From positions 1 to 15,314 of the forward strand of contig CALFJA010000068.1 in the NCBI GenBank assembly GCA_937877605.1: a DNA stretch of 15,314 bases. Reading direction: 5' to 3'. Below are positions 7,733 to 13,155 of this stretch, one piece after another. Position 1 is the first letter of the stretch. The number at the start of each line of letters is the position of its first letter. The translations under genes were made by a program, and so were the position numbers. Origin of the DNA: an uncultured Prevotellaceae bacterium (lineage in GTDB: Bacteria > Bacteroidota > Bacteroidia > Bacteroidales > Bacteroidaceae). The notes beneath the pieces are model-generated. The model was not told where the DNA came from. It saw nothing but the letters and a program-made list of their open reading frames with translations, and ran no database searches.

Positions 7733-7811
7733 CATTCTTTCATTCTTTCATTAAAAGCCCTCTCCCTACTCTTCGGGAGAGGTTGGGGTGGGTATCAATC
7801 ATTCTTTCATT
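7733..7811. repeat. CATTCTTTCATT 12-mer, three copies here and one at 6109-6120
   Basis: The same 12 bases occur at 7733-7744, 7741-7752 (overlapping the first), 7800-7811 and, outside this span, 6109-6120 at the wzi/lipoprotein junction. All are in the same orientation. A short tract with a CATTCTTT period can arise by slippage, but the copies at 7800 and 6109 are separate. Function unknown. Confidence 0.7.
7759..7782. repeat. Intergenic palindrome, 8-bp stem followed by GGTTGGGGTGGG-type sequence
   Basis: CCTCTCCC at 7759-7766 pairs with GGGAGAGG at 7775-7782 across an 8-nt loop, followed directly by a G-rich TTGGGGTGGG. The combination looks like the interspersed REP-like palindromes common between genes in Bacteroidetes, but this resemblance is from memory. 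There is no T-tract after it, so a plain intrinsic terminator is unlikely. Confidence 0.55.
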
Positions 7812-7815
7812 TTGT

Positions 7816-7850
7816 AGGGAAAATCCTTTCCTGTTTAGGGAAAATCCTTT
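7816..7850. repeat. Direct repeat AGGGAAAATCCTTT, 21-bp period
   Basis: Two exact 14-bp copies at 7816-7829 and 7837-7850, start to start 21 bp (two helical turns). They lie just upstream of the candidate promoter for the gene at 7931, a position fitting a regulator bound to one face of the DNA. This function is inference. Confidence 0.6.
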
Positions 7851-7879
7851 TTGGCAGCCGAAGGTTCTTGTTTTCTTTG
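7850..7879 (+). promoter_or_regulatory. Candidate promoter for the Gly-rich protein gene
   Basis: TTTG at 7850-7853 (-33) and TTTCTTTG at 7872-7879, which matches the Bacteroides -7 consensus TAnnTTTG except for T in place of A, with an 18-nt spacer. Transcription would start near 7886, giving a leader of about 45 nt before the ATG at 7931. Confidence 0.4.
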
Positions 7880-7930
7880 TACCGTAAAAAAACAAACAAC
7901 CAAACGACTAAACGACAAAAACATACAACT

Positions 7931-9130
7931 ATGAAAAAATTACTTGCAACCCTGACCCTGATGCTCTCCTTCGCATTGCAAAGCAGTGCCATGAGCTACG
8001 AACAAGCCTGCGAAAAGGCCTTGTTCCTCACCGACAAGATGGCTTACGAGCTCAATCTTACCGATGAGCAATATGAGGCTGCCTACGAGATTAACCTCGA
8101 CTACCTGATGAGCCTCGCCGATGTGAACGACATCTATGGCATCTACTGGGAACAACGCAACCTTGACCTCAGCTACATACTGCTCGACTGGCAGTATCGT
8201 GCCTATCTGGCAGCCAGTTACTTCTATCGTCCCATCTACTGGGATGCAGGCTACTGGCATTTCGGCATCTATGCACGCTACCCCTACCGCGACTACTTCT
8301 ACTTCGGCCGTCCACACTTCTACCTCACCTATCGTGGAGGACACTCCTGGAGAATGAATGGAGGACACTCCTGGTATCATGGCCACAACTACGGACCAAA
8401 GCCCGGCGGACACCACTTCGGCATGCACGACAAGTTCCAGCGCGGAGACTTCGGAAAGGGATTCCGCGACGGACACGGCAGTGGACACAACGGTAACCAT
8501 GGCGGCGGCCCCGGCGGACATAGTGGAAACAATGGCGGGCACAACGGTAACCATGGAGGAAACCATGGTAACGGTAGCGGTAACAATGGAAACCACGGAG
8601 GTTACAGCAACGGGCATTTTGGCGGACAGTCGGGCAACGGCAACACTTCGACCAATCGCTCCGGAAGAGACCGCGGTGGAAGAATCAGCACCGGCACCAT
8701 AAACACTAACACGGGTTCAAGACCCACTGGTGACTTCAAAAAATTTGACGGAGGCAAGCAAGGCAACAACGGGATGAAACCTTCCACCGGCTCGTCCGCA
8801 ACCCCCAGCAGCCGATTCGGAGGCAACAGCGGATACAATCGCTCTACCCCGACCACAGGCTCACGCTTCGGCAGTTCGTCCACCCCTAAGGGTACTTCCG
8901 GCAACTATTCCCGTCCCAGCACCGGCAGCAGCACACGCTCCGGCGGATTCTCCAGCGGAAGAAGTTCGTTCGGCAGTTCCCACTCCAGCGGTTCCAGCAG
9001 TGGCAGGAGCTCCTTCGGAGGCTCACGCTCGGGAGGATCGTCTGGTAGCAGCCACTCCTTTGGAGGTTCCCGCTCAGGAGGTTCGTCAGGTGGTAGCCAT
9101 AGCGGCGGACACTTCGGAGGAAGAAGATAA
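7931..9130 (+). CDS. Exported Gly/Ser/His/Asn-rich protein with an LTxxQ-like N-terminal motif
   Basis: A 399-residue protein I cannot assign to a named family. Signal peptide at about 1-20 (MKKLLATLTLMLSFALQSSA). Residues 21-95 are predicted helical, with MAYELNLTDEQYEAAYEINL; the LTDEQ at 43-47 resembles the LTxxQ motif of CpxP/Spy-type periplasmic proteins. Residues 70-160 are packed with Tyr, Trp and Phe. Residues 160-235 are Gly/His/Asn-rich with repeated GHNGNHGG-like units, and 240-399 are Ser/Gly/Arg-rich. Near the end, a 15-residue unit starting FGGSRSGGSS is repeated at 362-376 and 377-391. The frame is open upstream to 7550, but the signal peptide, candidate promoter and spacing favour the ATG at 7931. 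The His-rich part could bind metal and the aromatic/Gly parts could phase-separate or bind surfaces; both are inference. Confidence 0.88.
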   Translation: MKKLLATLTLMLSFALQSSAMSYEQACEKALFLTDKMAYELNLTDEQYEAAYEINLDYLMSLADVNDIYGIYWEQRNLDLSYILLDWQYRAYLAASYFYRPIYWDAGYWHFGIYARYPYRDYFYFGRPHFYLTYRGGHSWRMNGGHSWYHGHNYGPKPGGHHFGMHDKFQRGDFGKGFRDGHGSGHNGNHGGGPGGHSGNNGGHNGNHGGNHGNGSGNNGNHGGYSNGHFGGQSGNGNTSTNRSGRDRGGRISTGTINTNTGSRPTGDFKKFDGGKQGNNGMKPSTGSSATPSSRFGGNSGYNRSTPTTGSRFGSSSTPKGTSGNYSRPSTGSSTRSGGFSSGRSSFGSSHSSGSSSGRSSFGGSRSGGSSGSSHSFGGSRSGGSSGGSHSGGHFGGRR

Positions 9131-9154
9131 AAACATTTACAGATTTACGGATCT

Positions 9155-9224
9155 CTTTGCGTGCAAAGCGCGTAGCGAGTTCGTATTTCTTTACGATGTA
9201 AAGGGCGGTAGCAAGTTCCCATTT
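9155..9224 (+). repeat. Diverged tandem hairpin repeat, two units
   Basis: Unit 1 spans 9155-9188 and unit 2 spans 9189-9224, with about 28 identical positions plus two 1-nt gaps. Each opens with a small hairpin: CTTTGC-gt-GCAAAG in unit 1 and CTTTAC-gat-GTAAAG in unit 2. The G-to-A change in the left arm is matched by C-to-T in the right arm, so the stem is kept. The rest of each unit shares GCG, TAGC, AGTTC and ATTT. It lies in the 3' untranslated region of the Gly-rich gene, before its terminator. Function unknown. Confidence 0.7.
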
Positions 9225-9250
9225 AAGGATTTCCAGACTTTTATACCTCA

Positions 9251-9293
9251 AAACAGAGCAAAGTGTAAAATCTTTGCTCTGTTTGTTTTTTTT
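9251..9293 (+). terminator. Strong rho-independent terminator of the Gly-rich protein gene
   Basis: AAACAGAGCAAAG (9251-9263) pairs perfectly with CTTTGCTCTGTTT (9272-9284) across an 8-nt loop, followed by G and eight T residues. This 13-bp stem plus T-tract is a textbook intrinsic terminator. Its right arm also contains the -33 TTTG of the next promoter. Confidence 0.9.
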
Positions 9294-9303
9294 ACTACAT
9301 TTG
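9273..9303 (+). promoter_or_regulatory. Promoter of the HdeD-like gene, overlapping the terminator
   Basis: TTTG at 9273-9276 and a perfect TAnnTTTG (TACATTTG) at 9296-9303, separated by 19 nt, match the Bacteroides -33/-7 consensus. Transcription would start near 9310, about 14 nt before the ATG at 9324. Confidence 0.75.
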
Positions 9304-9323
9304 CAACGAAAATAGACAAAGCA

Positions 9324-10124
9324 ATGAAACATTTACAGAATTTTCTCATCCGTTCGATATGTGGTGCCGGTGTCGGTGTGCTGTTAATCCTCCACCGCGA
9401 TTCGGCCATCACCTGGTTTACCATTGCCTGTGGGGCACTGTTCTTCATTTCGGGACTCATTTCCTGTGCATTCTACCTGGGACAGCGCAGCCACAAGAGC
9501 CAACAGCAGATGTACGACATTGAGGGCAAGCCGCTGAAAGAGCGGGCTCCGGCTTTCCCCCTGGTGGGAGTCGGCAGCATCGTGCTGGGAGCCATCCTCG
9601 TATTCATGCGCGGTTCGTTCGTGCAATGGATACCCTATGTGCTGGCAGGCATCCTCATCCTGGGAGCCATCAACCAGTACATGTCGCTGGCAAGGGCGCG
9701 CAAGTATTGCCATGTAGGCATGTTATACTGGGTGATAAGCACCTTGGTTCTCCTTGTCGGATTGCTGATAGTCTGCAACCCGAAGTTGCTGGGAGAACTG
9801 ATTCTGAAAGTCATCGGCTGGACTTTCCTGGTCTATGCCGCCACTGAACTGATCATCGGCATCAACACCTTCCGTGCCCACCGCCGGATGGAAAAGGAAC
9901 TGAAAGCCCGTCAGGAAGCATTGGAGGCCGAACAGGCGCAGATTGAAGACGCCCAGGCAGAAGAAATCACCGAGGAAGCCGAAAAGACTGACGACGAAAG
10001 TATTGAAGATGCCGAAGTCGTCACGGATGAAAAACCGGAAGAAGAGGAAGAAGTGGCCGACGAGCACCGGAACACCATCAACTTTGACCGGCCTGAAGAA
10101 GACTTCACCGTCGATGCTTTCTGA
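9324..10124 (+). CDS. HdeD/DUF308-family membrane protein with acidic C-terminal tail
   Basis: A 266-residue inner-membrane protein. Six hydrophobic segments can be seen at about 8-24, 29-50, 79-97, 102-120, 133-153 and 158-177, in the paired arrangement of HdeD (DUF308) proteins, linked to acid resistance in E. coli. A charged loop lies at 51-77. After the last helix comes a basic stretch (FRAHRRMEKELKARQ), then about 60 residues dominated by Glu and Asp, likely a short coiled coil followed by a disordered cytoplasmic tail, ending RPEEDFTVDAF. The frame is open further upstream, but the ATG at 9324 lies just after a consensus promoter and starts the first helix correctly. The gene has its own promoter and terminator, so it is probably monocistronic. 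The molecular role of the family is not settled. Confidence 0.85.
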   Translation: MKHLQNFLIRSICGAGVGVLLILHRDSAITWFTIACGALFFISGLISCAFYLGQRSHKSQQQMYDIEGKPLKERAPAFPLVGVGSIVLGAILVFMRGSFVQWIPYVLAGILILGAINQYMSLARARKYCHVGMLYWVISTLVLLVGLLIVCNPKLLGELILKVIGWTFLVYAATELIIGINTFRAHRRMEKELKARQEALEAEQAQIEDAQAEEITEEAEKTDDESIEDAEVVTDEKPEEEEEVADEHRNTINFDRPEEDFTVDAF

Positions 10125-10152
10125 CACAGACTTTCACTGCTGACTATACAAG

Positions 10153-10186
10153 GAAAAGCCTCTTTCCGGTCGGAAAGAGGCTTTTC
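10153..10186. terminator. Bidirectional terminator between convergent HdeD-like gene and udk
   Basis: GAAAAGCCTCTTTCC (10153-10167) pairs perfectly with GGAAAGAGGCTTTTC (10172-10186) around a 4-nt loop. The arms end in A and T runs, so the hairpin can act on both strands. It lies 28 bp after the HdeD-like stop and 19 bp after the udk stop on the other strand. Confidence 0.9.
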
Positions 10187-10205
10187 TTATACACTAAAGT
10201 CAGTT

Positions 10206-10856
10206 TCATTCTTTATTCTCGCGGAGTTCCGGGGGCACGAGTCCTTCGATGTAGTTGCAGAGGATGCTGATGCCGCGCTTGTTCTCGCCGCCCTGCGGGA
10301 TGATGAGGTCGGCATAGCGCTTGGTGGGCTCGATGAACTGCTCGTGCATGGGTTTGAGCACTTCGAGATAGCGTTCCACCACCATGGAAACGGTGCGCCC
10401 GCGGTCGATGGTATCGCGCTGGATGTTGCGGATGAGGCGCTCGTCGGGGTCGGTATCTACAAAGATTTTCAGATCCATCATGTCGCGCATTTTCTTGTCG
10501 ATGAGGGTCATGATGCCCTCAATGATGATGACTGGCTTCGGGTCTACATGGATGGTTTCGGGCAGGCGGTTGCAGAGGATATAGGAATAGGTGGGCTGCT
10601 CAATGGCCCGCCCCTCACGCAAGTCCTTTATTTGCTTGTGGAGCAGTTTCCAATCGAAAGCATCGGGGTGGTCGAAGTTGATGGCACGGCGCTCTTCCTC
10701 GGTCATGTGCGATGTGTCGTTGTAGTAGGAATCCAGCGGTACCACTGCAACATAGTGCGGTGGCAGCTTCTCTACAATCTTCTTTACTACAGTTGTCTTG
10801 CCGGAGCCTGTTCCGCCGGCGATTCCGATGATGGTTACTTTTTCTTTTGCGCTCAT
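10206..10856 (-). CDS. udk: Uridine kinase
   Basis: A 216-residue cytoplasmic P-loop kinase of the uridine/cytidine kinase family, which phosphorylates uridine and cytidine to UMP and CMP in pyrimidine salvage. Walker A is GGTGSGKT at residues 14-21. VPLDSYYND follows, equivalent to the family's DSFYKD segment, then the NFDHPDAFD motif and IIIEGIMTL (Walker B-like strand). The C-terminal segment has DTDPDERLIRNIQRDTIDRGRT, the lid region. Length is normal. The ATG at 10856 is chosen because MSAKEKVTIIGIAGG matches the family start; the frame is open 76 codons further upstream only because it shadows the neighbouring gene. It is the last gene of a minus-strand pair, 10 bp after the glycosylase gene. 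Confidence 0.95.
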   Translation of the reverse strand: MSAKEKVTIIGIAGGTGSGKTTVVKKIVEKLPPHYVAVVPLDSYYNDTSHMTEEERRAINFDHPDAFDWKLLHKQIKDLREGRAIEQPTYSYILCNRLPETIHVDPKPVIIIEGIMTLIDKKMRDMMDLKIFVDTDPDERLIRNIQRDTIDRGRTVSMVVERYLEVLKPMHEQFIEPTKRYADLIIPQGGENKRGISILCNYIEGLVPPELRENKE

Positions 10857-10866
10857 GGTTAAATGA

Positions 10867-11448
10867 CTATTTTGTGTGTTGTTTGAGTATCTCGGCATAG
10901 GCTGCGGCCTTTTGTTCCACGCTGCCCATGAGACGGCGTGAACTGCTGGGCAAGCGGTAGCAACGGATGTTTCTGCTTTCAATTTGAAAGTCGACTGATT
11001 GGCCGATGGCAGGAGCCTTTTCCAGTTCCAGCGACTGCTGCAGCAACTGCGTGGCCAACTGGCCTGTGGTGATGATGGCCTCACAGGCCGGAATACGCTC
11101 CAGCAGGGCTTTCACATCGGTGCGCTCCACCACCTTCAGATTACTGTCAGAGGCATTGCCCTGGGTGCGTTCAACGGCAATGGCGGTGTCGAACAGGCCG
11201 ATACCTTTTTCTTCGAGAAAGCGGCAAAGCAGTTTCAATTTGAAAGTTTTGTTTTGCTTGTCGACGAACCGGTCCTTGTCGGCATAGAACACCTGCCCCA
11301 TGATGCGCCACATGTCGTTGGTATAGTTCGGGTAGAAGAAGTCCATGCTCCACCGCTGGTGGGGCGGCGGGAAACTTCCGAGCATCAGCAGACGACAGCC
11401 GGCTGGCAGGAAGGGTGTGAGCGGGTGGTGTTCGACGGACTGGTTCAT
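10867..11448 (-). CDS. Uracil-DNA-glycosylase-family protein
   Basis: A 193-residue cytoplasmic protein of the uracil-DNA glycosylase superfamily, presumably removing uracil or a related damaged base from DNA. Motif 1 appears as LMLGSFPPPHQRWS at 21-34, followed by FFYPNYTNDMWRIMG. The C-terminal motif 2 equivalent is LPSSSRR, and a central IITTGQLA strand fits the fold. The PPP in motif 1 is like the uncharacterised Bacteroidetes members rather than classical Ung (GQDPYH). Hence the exact substrate is open. It starts 12 nt after an intrinsic terminator and is followed 10 bp later by udk, so the two may be co-transcribed. The ATG at 11448 (MNQSVEHH) is the only sensible start after the terminator. 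Confidence 0.8.
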   Translation of the reverse strand: MNQSVEHHPLTPFLPAGCRLLMLGSFPPPHQRWSMDFFYPNYTNDMWRIMGQVFYADKDRFVDKQNKTFKLKLLCRFLEEKGIGLFDTAIAVERTQGNASDSNLKVVERTDVKALLERIPACEAIITTGQLATQLLQQSLELEKAPAIGQSVDFQIESRNIRCYRLPSSSRRLMGSVEQKAAAYAEILKQHTK

Positions 11449-11460
11449 GAAGTGTAGTCA

Positions 11461-11498
11461 AAGAAAAAGGGAGCAAGAGTGTTGAACTCTCTGCTCCC
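11461..11498 (-). terminator. Rho-independent terminator after the EEP-fold gene
   Basis: Forward-strand GGGAGCAAGAGT (11469-11480) pairs with ACTCT-C-TGCTCCC (11486-11498), a 12-bp stem with one bulged C and a 5-nt loop. On the minus strand it is followed by TTTTTCTTT, giving termination of the gene ending at 11514, just 12 nt upstream of the next start codon. Confidence 0.85.
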
Positions 11499-11513
11499 CT
11501 ATCTTCATAGCGG

Positions 11514-12560
11514 TTATTTCTGTTCCTTGAGGAGGAAGACAACTACTGGCAAGTGGTCGGAGTAGCCGTTGAGCCAGATACCTGCCGAATGTGTACGCTT
11601 CGGGCCTCCCTTGTATTTGCCTTCGTCCTGGATGAGGTAGGGACGGCGCTGGATGTTTGCCTTGAAGTATTTCAGGGTGGAATAGTCGGTCTCTCCGTTC
11701 TGGTTCAGCAGGTTGGGAGACATGAGAATCTGGTCGAAGAGGTTCCAGGAGCCGTTGTACATCAGCGTGCCCTGTCCCTTCTTGGCCAGCATGTTGTACC
11801 AGGGGTTGTACATATCGTCGGGTCCCACCTCGTCGATTTCGGGCTTGCCCTGCAGGCATTTGTGCATACTCTTGTCCATGGGGTCGTCGTTCATGTCGCC
11901 CATGACGAACACCTTGCAGTTGGGATCCTCGGCCAGGATGGAGTCCTTCACCACTTTTATCTGCTTGGCGCCTTCCTCACGGTAGAACGAACCGGCAAAG
12001 CGGCTGGGAAGGTGGTTCACGATGATGCACACATGCTCGTCGGCCAGTGTTCCACTGACGGTGAAGAAACCGCGGGTGAAGCGGTTGCTGTCCTTCTCCA
12101 GTGTATATACATAGGGTACGAGTTTGGTGTCGCGCACGGTGAAGAGGGCCGGATTGTAGAGCAGCGCACAGTCGACGCCGCGCTTGTCGGGGCCCTCGAT
12201 GTGGACAAACTGGAAGTTGCGTGCCTTGAGCGGCTCCTGATTGCAGAGGTCGGTCAGGCACTTTGCGTTCTCAACCTCGCTCACACCGATGGCTGCGCAG
12301 CCCACATTGGGAAGCAGTTCGGTGCCCATGTCAGCCAGCGCACGCGACATGTTGGCGAGTTTGTTGGTGTATTTCAGGGCGTTCCAATGGTTTCCGCCGT
12401 TGGGAAGGTACTCATAGTCGTTCTTGCCTTCGTCATGGCAGGTGTCGAAAAGGTTCTCAAGGTTGTAGAAACCTATTCCATAGGCAGAGAATTTTTTCTG
12501 TGCTGAAGCCGTGATTGAGCATGCTGCAACCAAAACGGCAATTAAAAGAAGTTTTTTCAT
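11514..12560 (-). CDS. Exported endonuclease/exonuclease/phosphatase (EEP) family protein
   Basis: A 348-residue exported protein with signal peptide MKKLLLIAVLVAACSITASAQ. The EEP fold (DNase I/exonuclease III/inositol phosphatase superfamily, metal-dependent phosphodiester or phosphomonoester cleavage) is shown by FYNLENLFD at 31-39, the metal-ligand Glu in SEVEN (94-98), RGVDCALLYN at 127-136, NHLPSR at 182-187, GDMNDDP at 221-227 and SDHLPVVV at 334-341 with the catalytic Asp-His pair D335/H336. All key positions are present, so it is probably active in the periplasm or outside. The substrate (nucleic acid, lipid or sugar phosphate) cannot be told. The ATG at 12560 gives a perfect signal peptide; an upstream TTG at 12581 is unlikely. 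It is divergent from the TonB-dependent receptor, about 600 bp away. Confidence 0.88.
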   Translation of the reverse strand: MKKLLLIAVLVAACSITASAQKKFSAYGIGFYNLENLFDTCHDEGKNDYEYLPNGGNHWNALKYTNKLANMSRALADMGTELLPNVGCAAIGVSEVENAKCLTDLCNQEPLKARNFQFVHIEGPDKRGVDCALLYNPALFTVRDTKLVPYVYTLEKDSNRFTRGFFTVSGTLADEHVCIIVNHLPSRFAGSFYREEGAKQIKVVKDSILAEDPNCKVFVMGDMNDDPMDKSMHKCLQGKPEIDEVGPDDMYNPWYNMLAKKGQGTLMYNGSWNLFDQILMSPNLLNQNGETDYSTLKYFKANIQRRPYLIQDEGKYKGGPKRTHSAGIWLNGYSDHLPVVVFLLKEQK

Positions 12561-12578
12561 AGGTAATAGAAATTTCTG

Positions 12579-12608
12579 CAAATATCGGAATAAAAATTGA
12601 AATACAAC
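12579..12608 (-). promoter_or_regulatory. Candidate promoter of the EEP-fold gene
   Basis: On the minus strand, GTTG (forward 12605-12608) and GATATTTG (forward 12579-12586), 18 nt apart, match the -33 TTTG and -7 TAnnTTTG consensus with one mismatch each. Transcription would start about 10 nt before the ATG at 12560. Confidence 0.45.
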
Positions 12609-13090
12609 CTTTTGGGCAAAAAAAAATTATTCCTGCAAAAATTTACCCGAGGAAAACCGGGCCGCGGACTGGGTGCTGCCCGAAATGATTTTTTGCCTGA
12701 AAGACAGGCCGTAGGAAGTTCATTGGAACGGCATTTCCAATGGGCTTTGTATCCGTCTGATTCCCAATGAGTTGCATTTAGGCCCCAAACACACTCCGTT
12801 TGAGGCCTAAACGCATTCCGTTTGGGTTCCTTTCGGCTTGCGTTTGGAGCCCTCTTGGAAAACGGTTGCCGCGAAGACTTCCCGGGAAATGCCTTCAGAA
12901 AGCCGCCAACAATTTATAACTCATTATCAACCAACCACTTATCTGAAAACAGGCTGTCAGGAAAGCCTCTGCTGAAAGTAAAACAACAGAAAAAGAAATG
13001 CCCGACACCTAATTGGGCAAAAGCAGCGGAGAGCCCGACCGGACGAAAACAAAAAAAATGGGTGTAAGGGAAAGAAAAAGCGTTAAAAAG
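12609..13090. other. Non-coding stretch between divergent EEP and TonB-receptor genes
   Basis: No credible gene in about 480 bp. It holds an inverted repeat CATTGGAA/TTCCAATG (12721-12742, near one edge of the periodic repeat described separately), a small GCCTG/CAGGC hairpin near 12693-12708 and an A-rich stretch before the receptor promoter. The one open frame (12822-13067) has low-complexity, unconvincing sequence. Confidence 0.6.
12721..12852. repeat. Degenerate 22-nt periodic repeat, about four to six units
   Basis: Units begin every 22 nt. Those at 12787-12808 and 12809-12830 are the closest (16 of 22 identical, both AAAC...TCCGTTTG). Those at 12765 and 12831 keep a TTGC(A/G)TTT-then-GG-then-CC skeleton. 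Units at 12721 and 12743 are weaker. There are no spacers, so this is not a CRISPR array. Confidence 0.6.
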
Positions 13091-13121
13091 TTTTCTTTTT
13101 AATAAATATATGCTATTTTTG
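13091..13121 (+). promoter_or_regulatory. Candidate promoter of the TonB-dependent receptor gene
   Basis: TATTTTTG at 13114-13121 matches the -7 consensus TAnnTTTG perfectly. The -33 position (TTTT at 13091-13094, 19-nt spacer) is one base off TTTG. The implied start near 13128 leaves a leader of about 28 nt before the ATG at 13156. Confidence 0.6.
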
Positions 13122-13155
13122 CCCCAAACTCATTTTTTATTAATCTTTTAATACT

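Larger units (their letters stand above)
7682..7930. other. Divergent intergenic region between wzi and the Gly-rich protein gene
   Basis: Non-coding spacer of about 250 bp holding several short repeats: CTTGTCTA twice in tandem (7683-7698), CATTCTTTCATT at 7733, 7741 and 7800, a C/G-rich hairpin (7759-7782) and AGGGAAAATCCTTT twice (7816 and 7837). It must hold promoters for both directions. Only the plus-strand promoter has a recognisable candidate. Confidence 0.7.

Noticed and set aside
7682..7760. Minus-strand promoter for wzi
   Set aside because: No TAnnTTTG with a suitably spaced TTTG could be found; only weak A+T-rich matches.
7550..7930. Upstream extension of the 399-aa protein
   Set aside because: It would run through wzi antisense and the repeat-filled spacer; the ATG at 7931 begins a good signal peptide.
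7940..8617. Minus-strand open frame of 225 codons
   Set aside because: Mirror of the Gly-rich exported protein; Val/Ala/Ser-rich without start signals or recognisable domains.
10857..11084. N-terminal extension of uridine kinase
   Set aside because: The frame is open only because it overlaps the glycosylase gene; the family start MSAKEKVTIIG is at 10856.
11553..12506. Plus-strand open frame of 317 codons
   Set aside because: Antisense to the EEP-fold gene, whose catalytic motifs are complete; the frame translates to a low-complexity Val/His/Gly mix.
12721..12852. CRISPR array
   Set aside because: Repeats are degenerate and contiguous with no spacers, and no cas gene is present.
12822..13067. 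81-codon open frame in the spacer
   Set aside because: Starts inside the 22-nt repeat, Lys-rich and without any domain or promoter.
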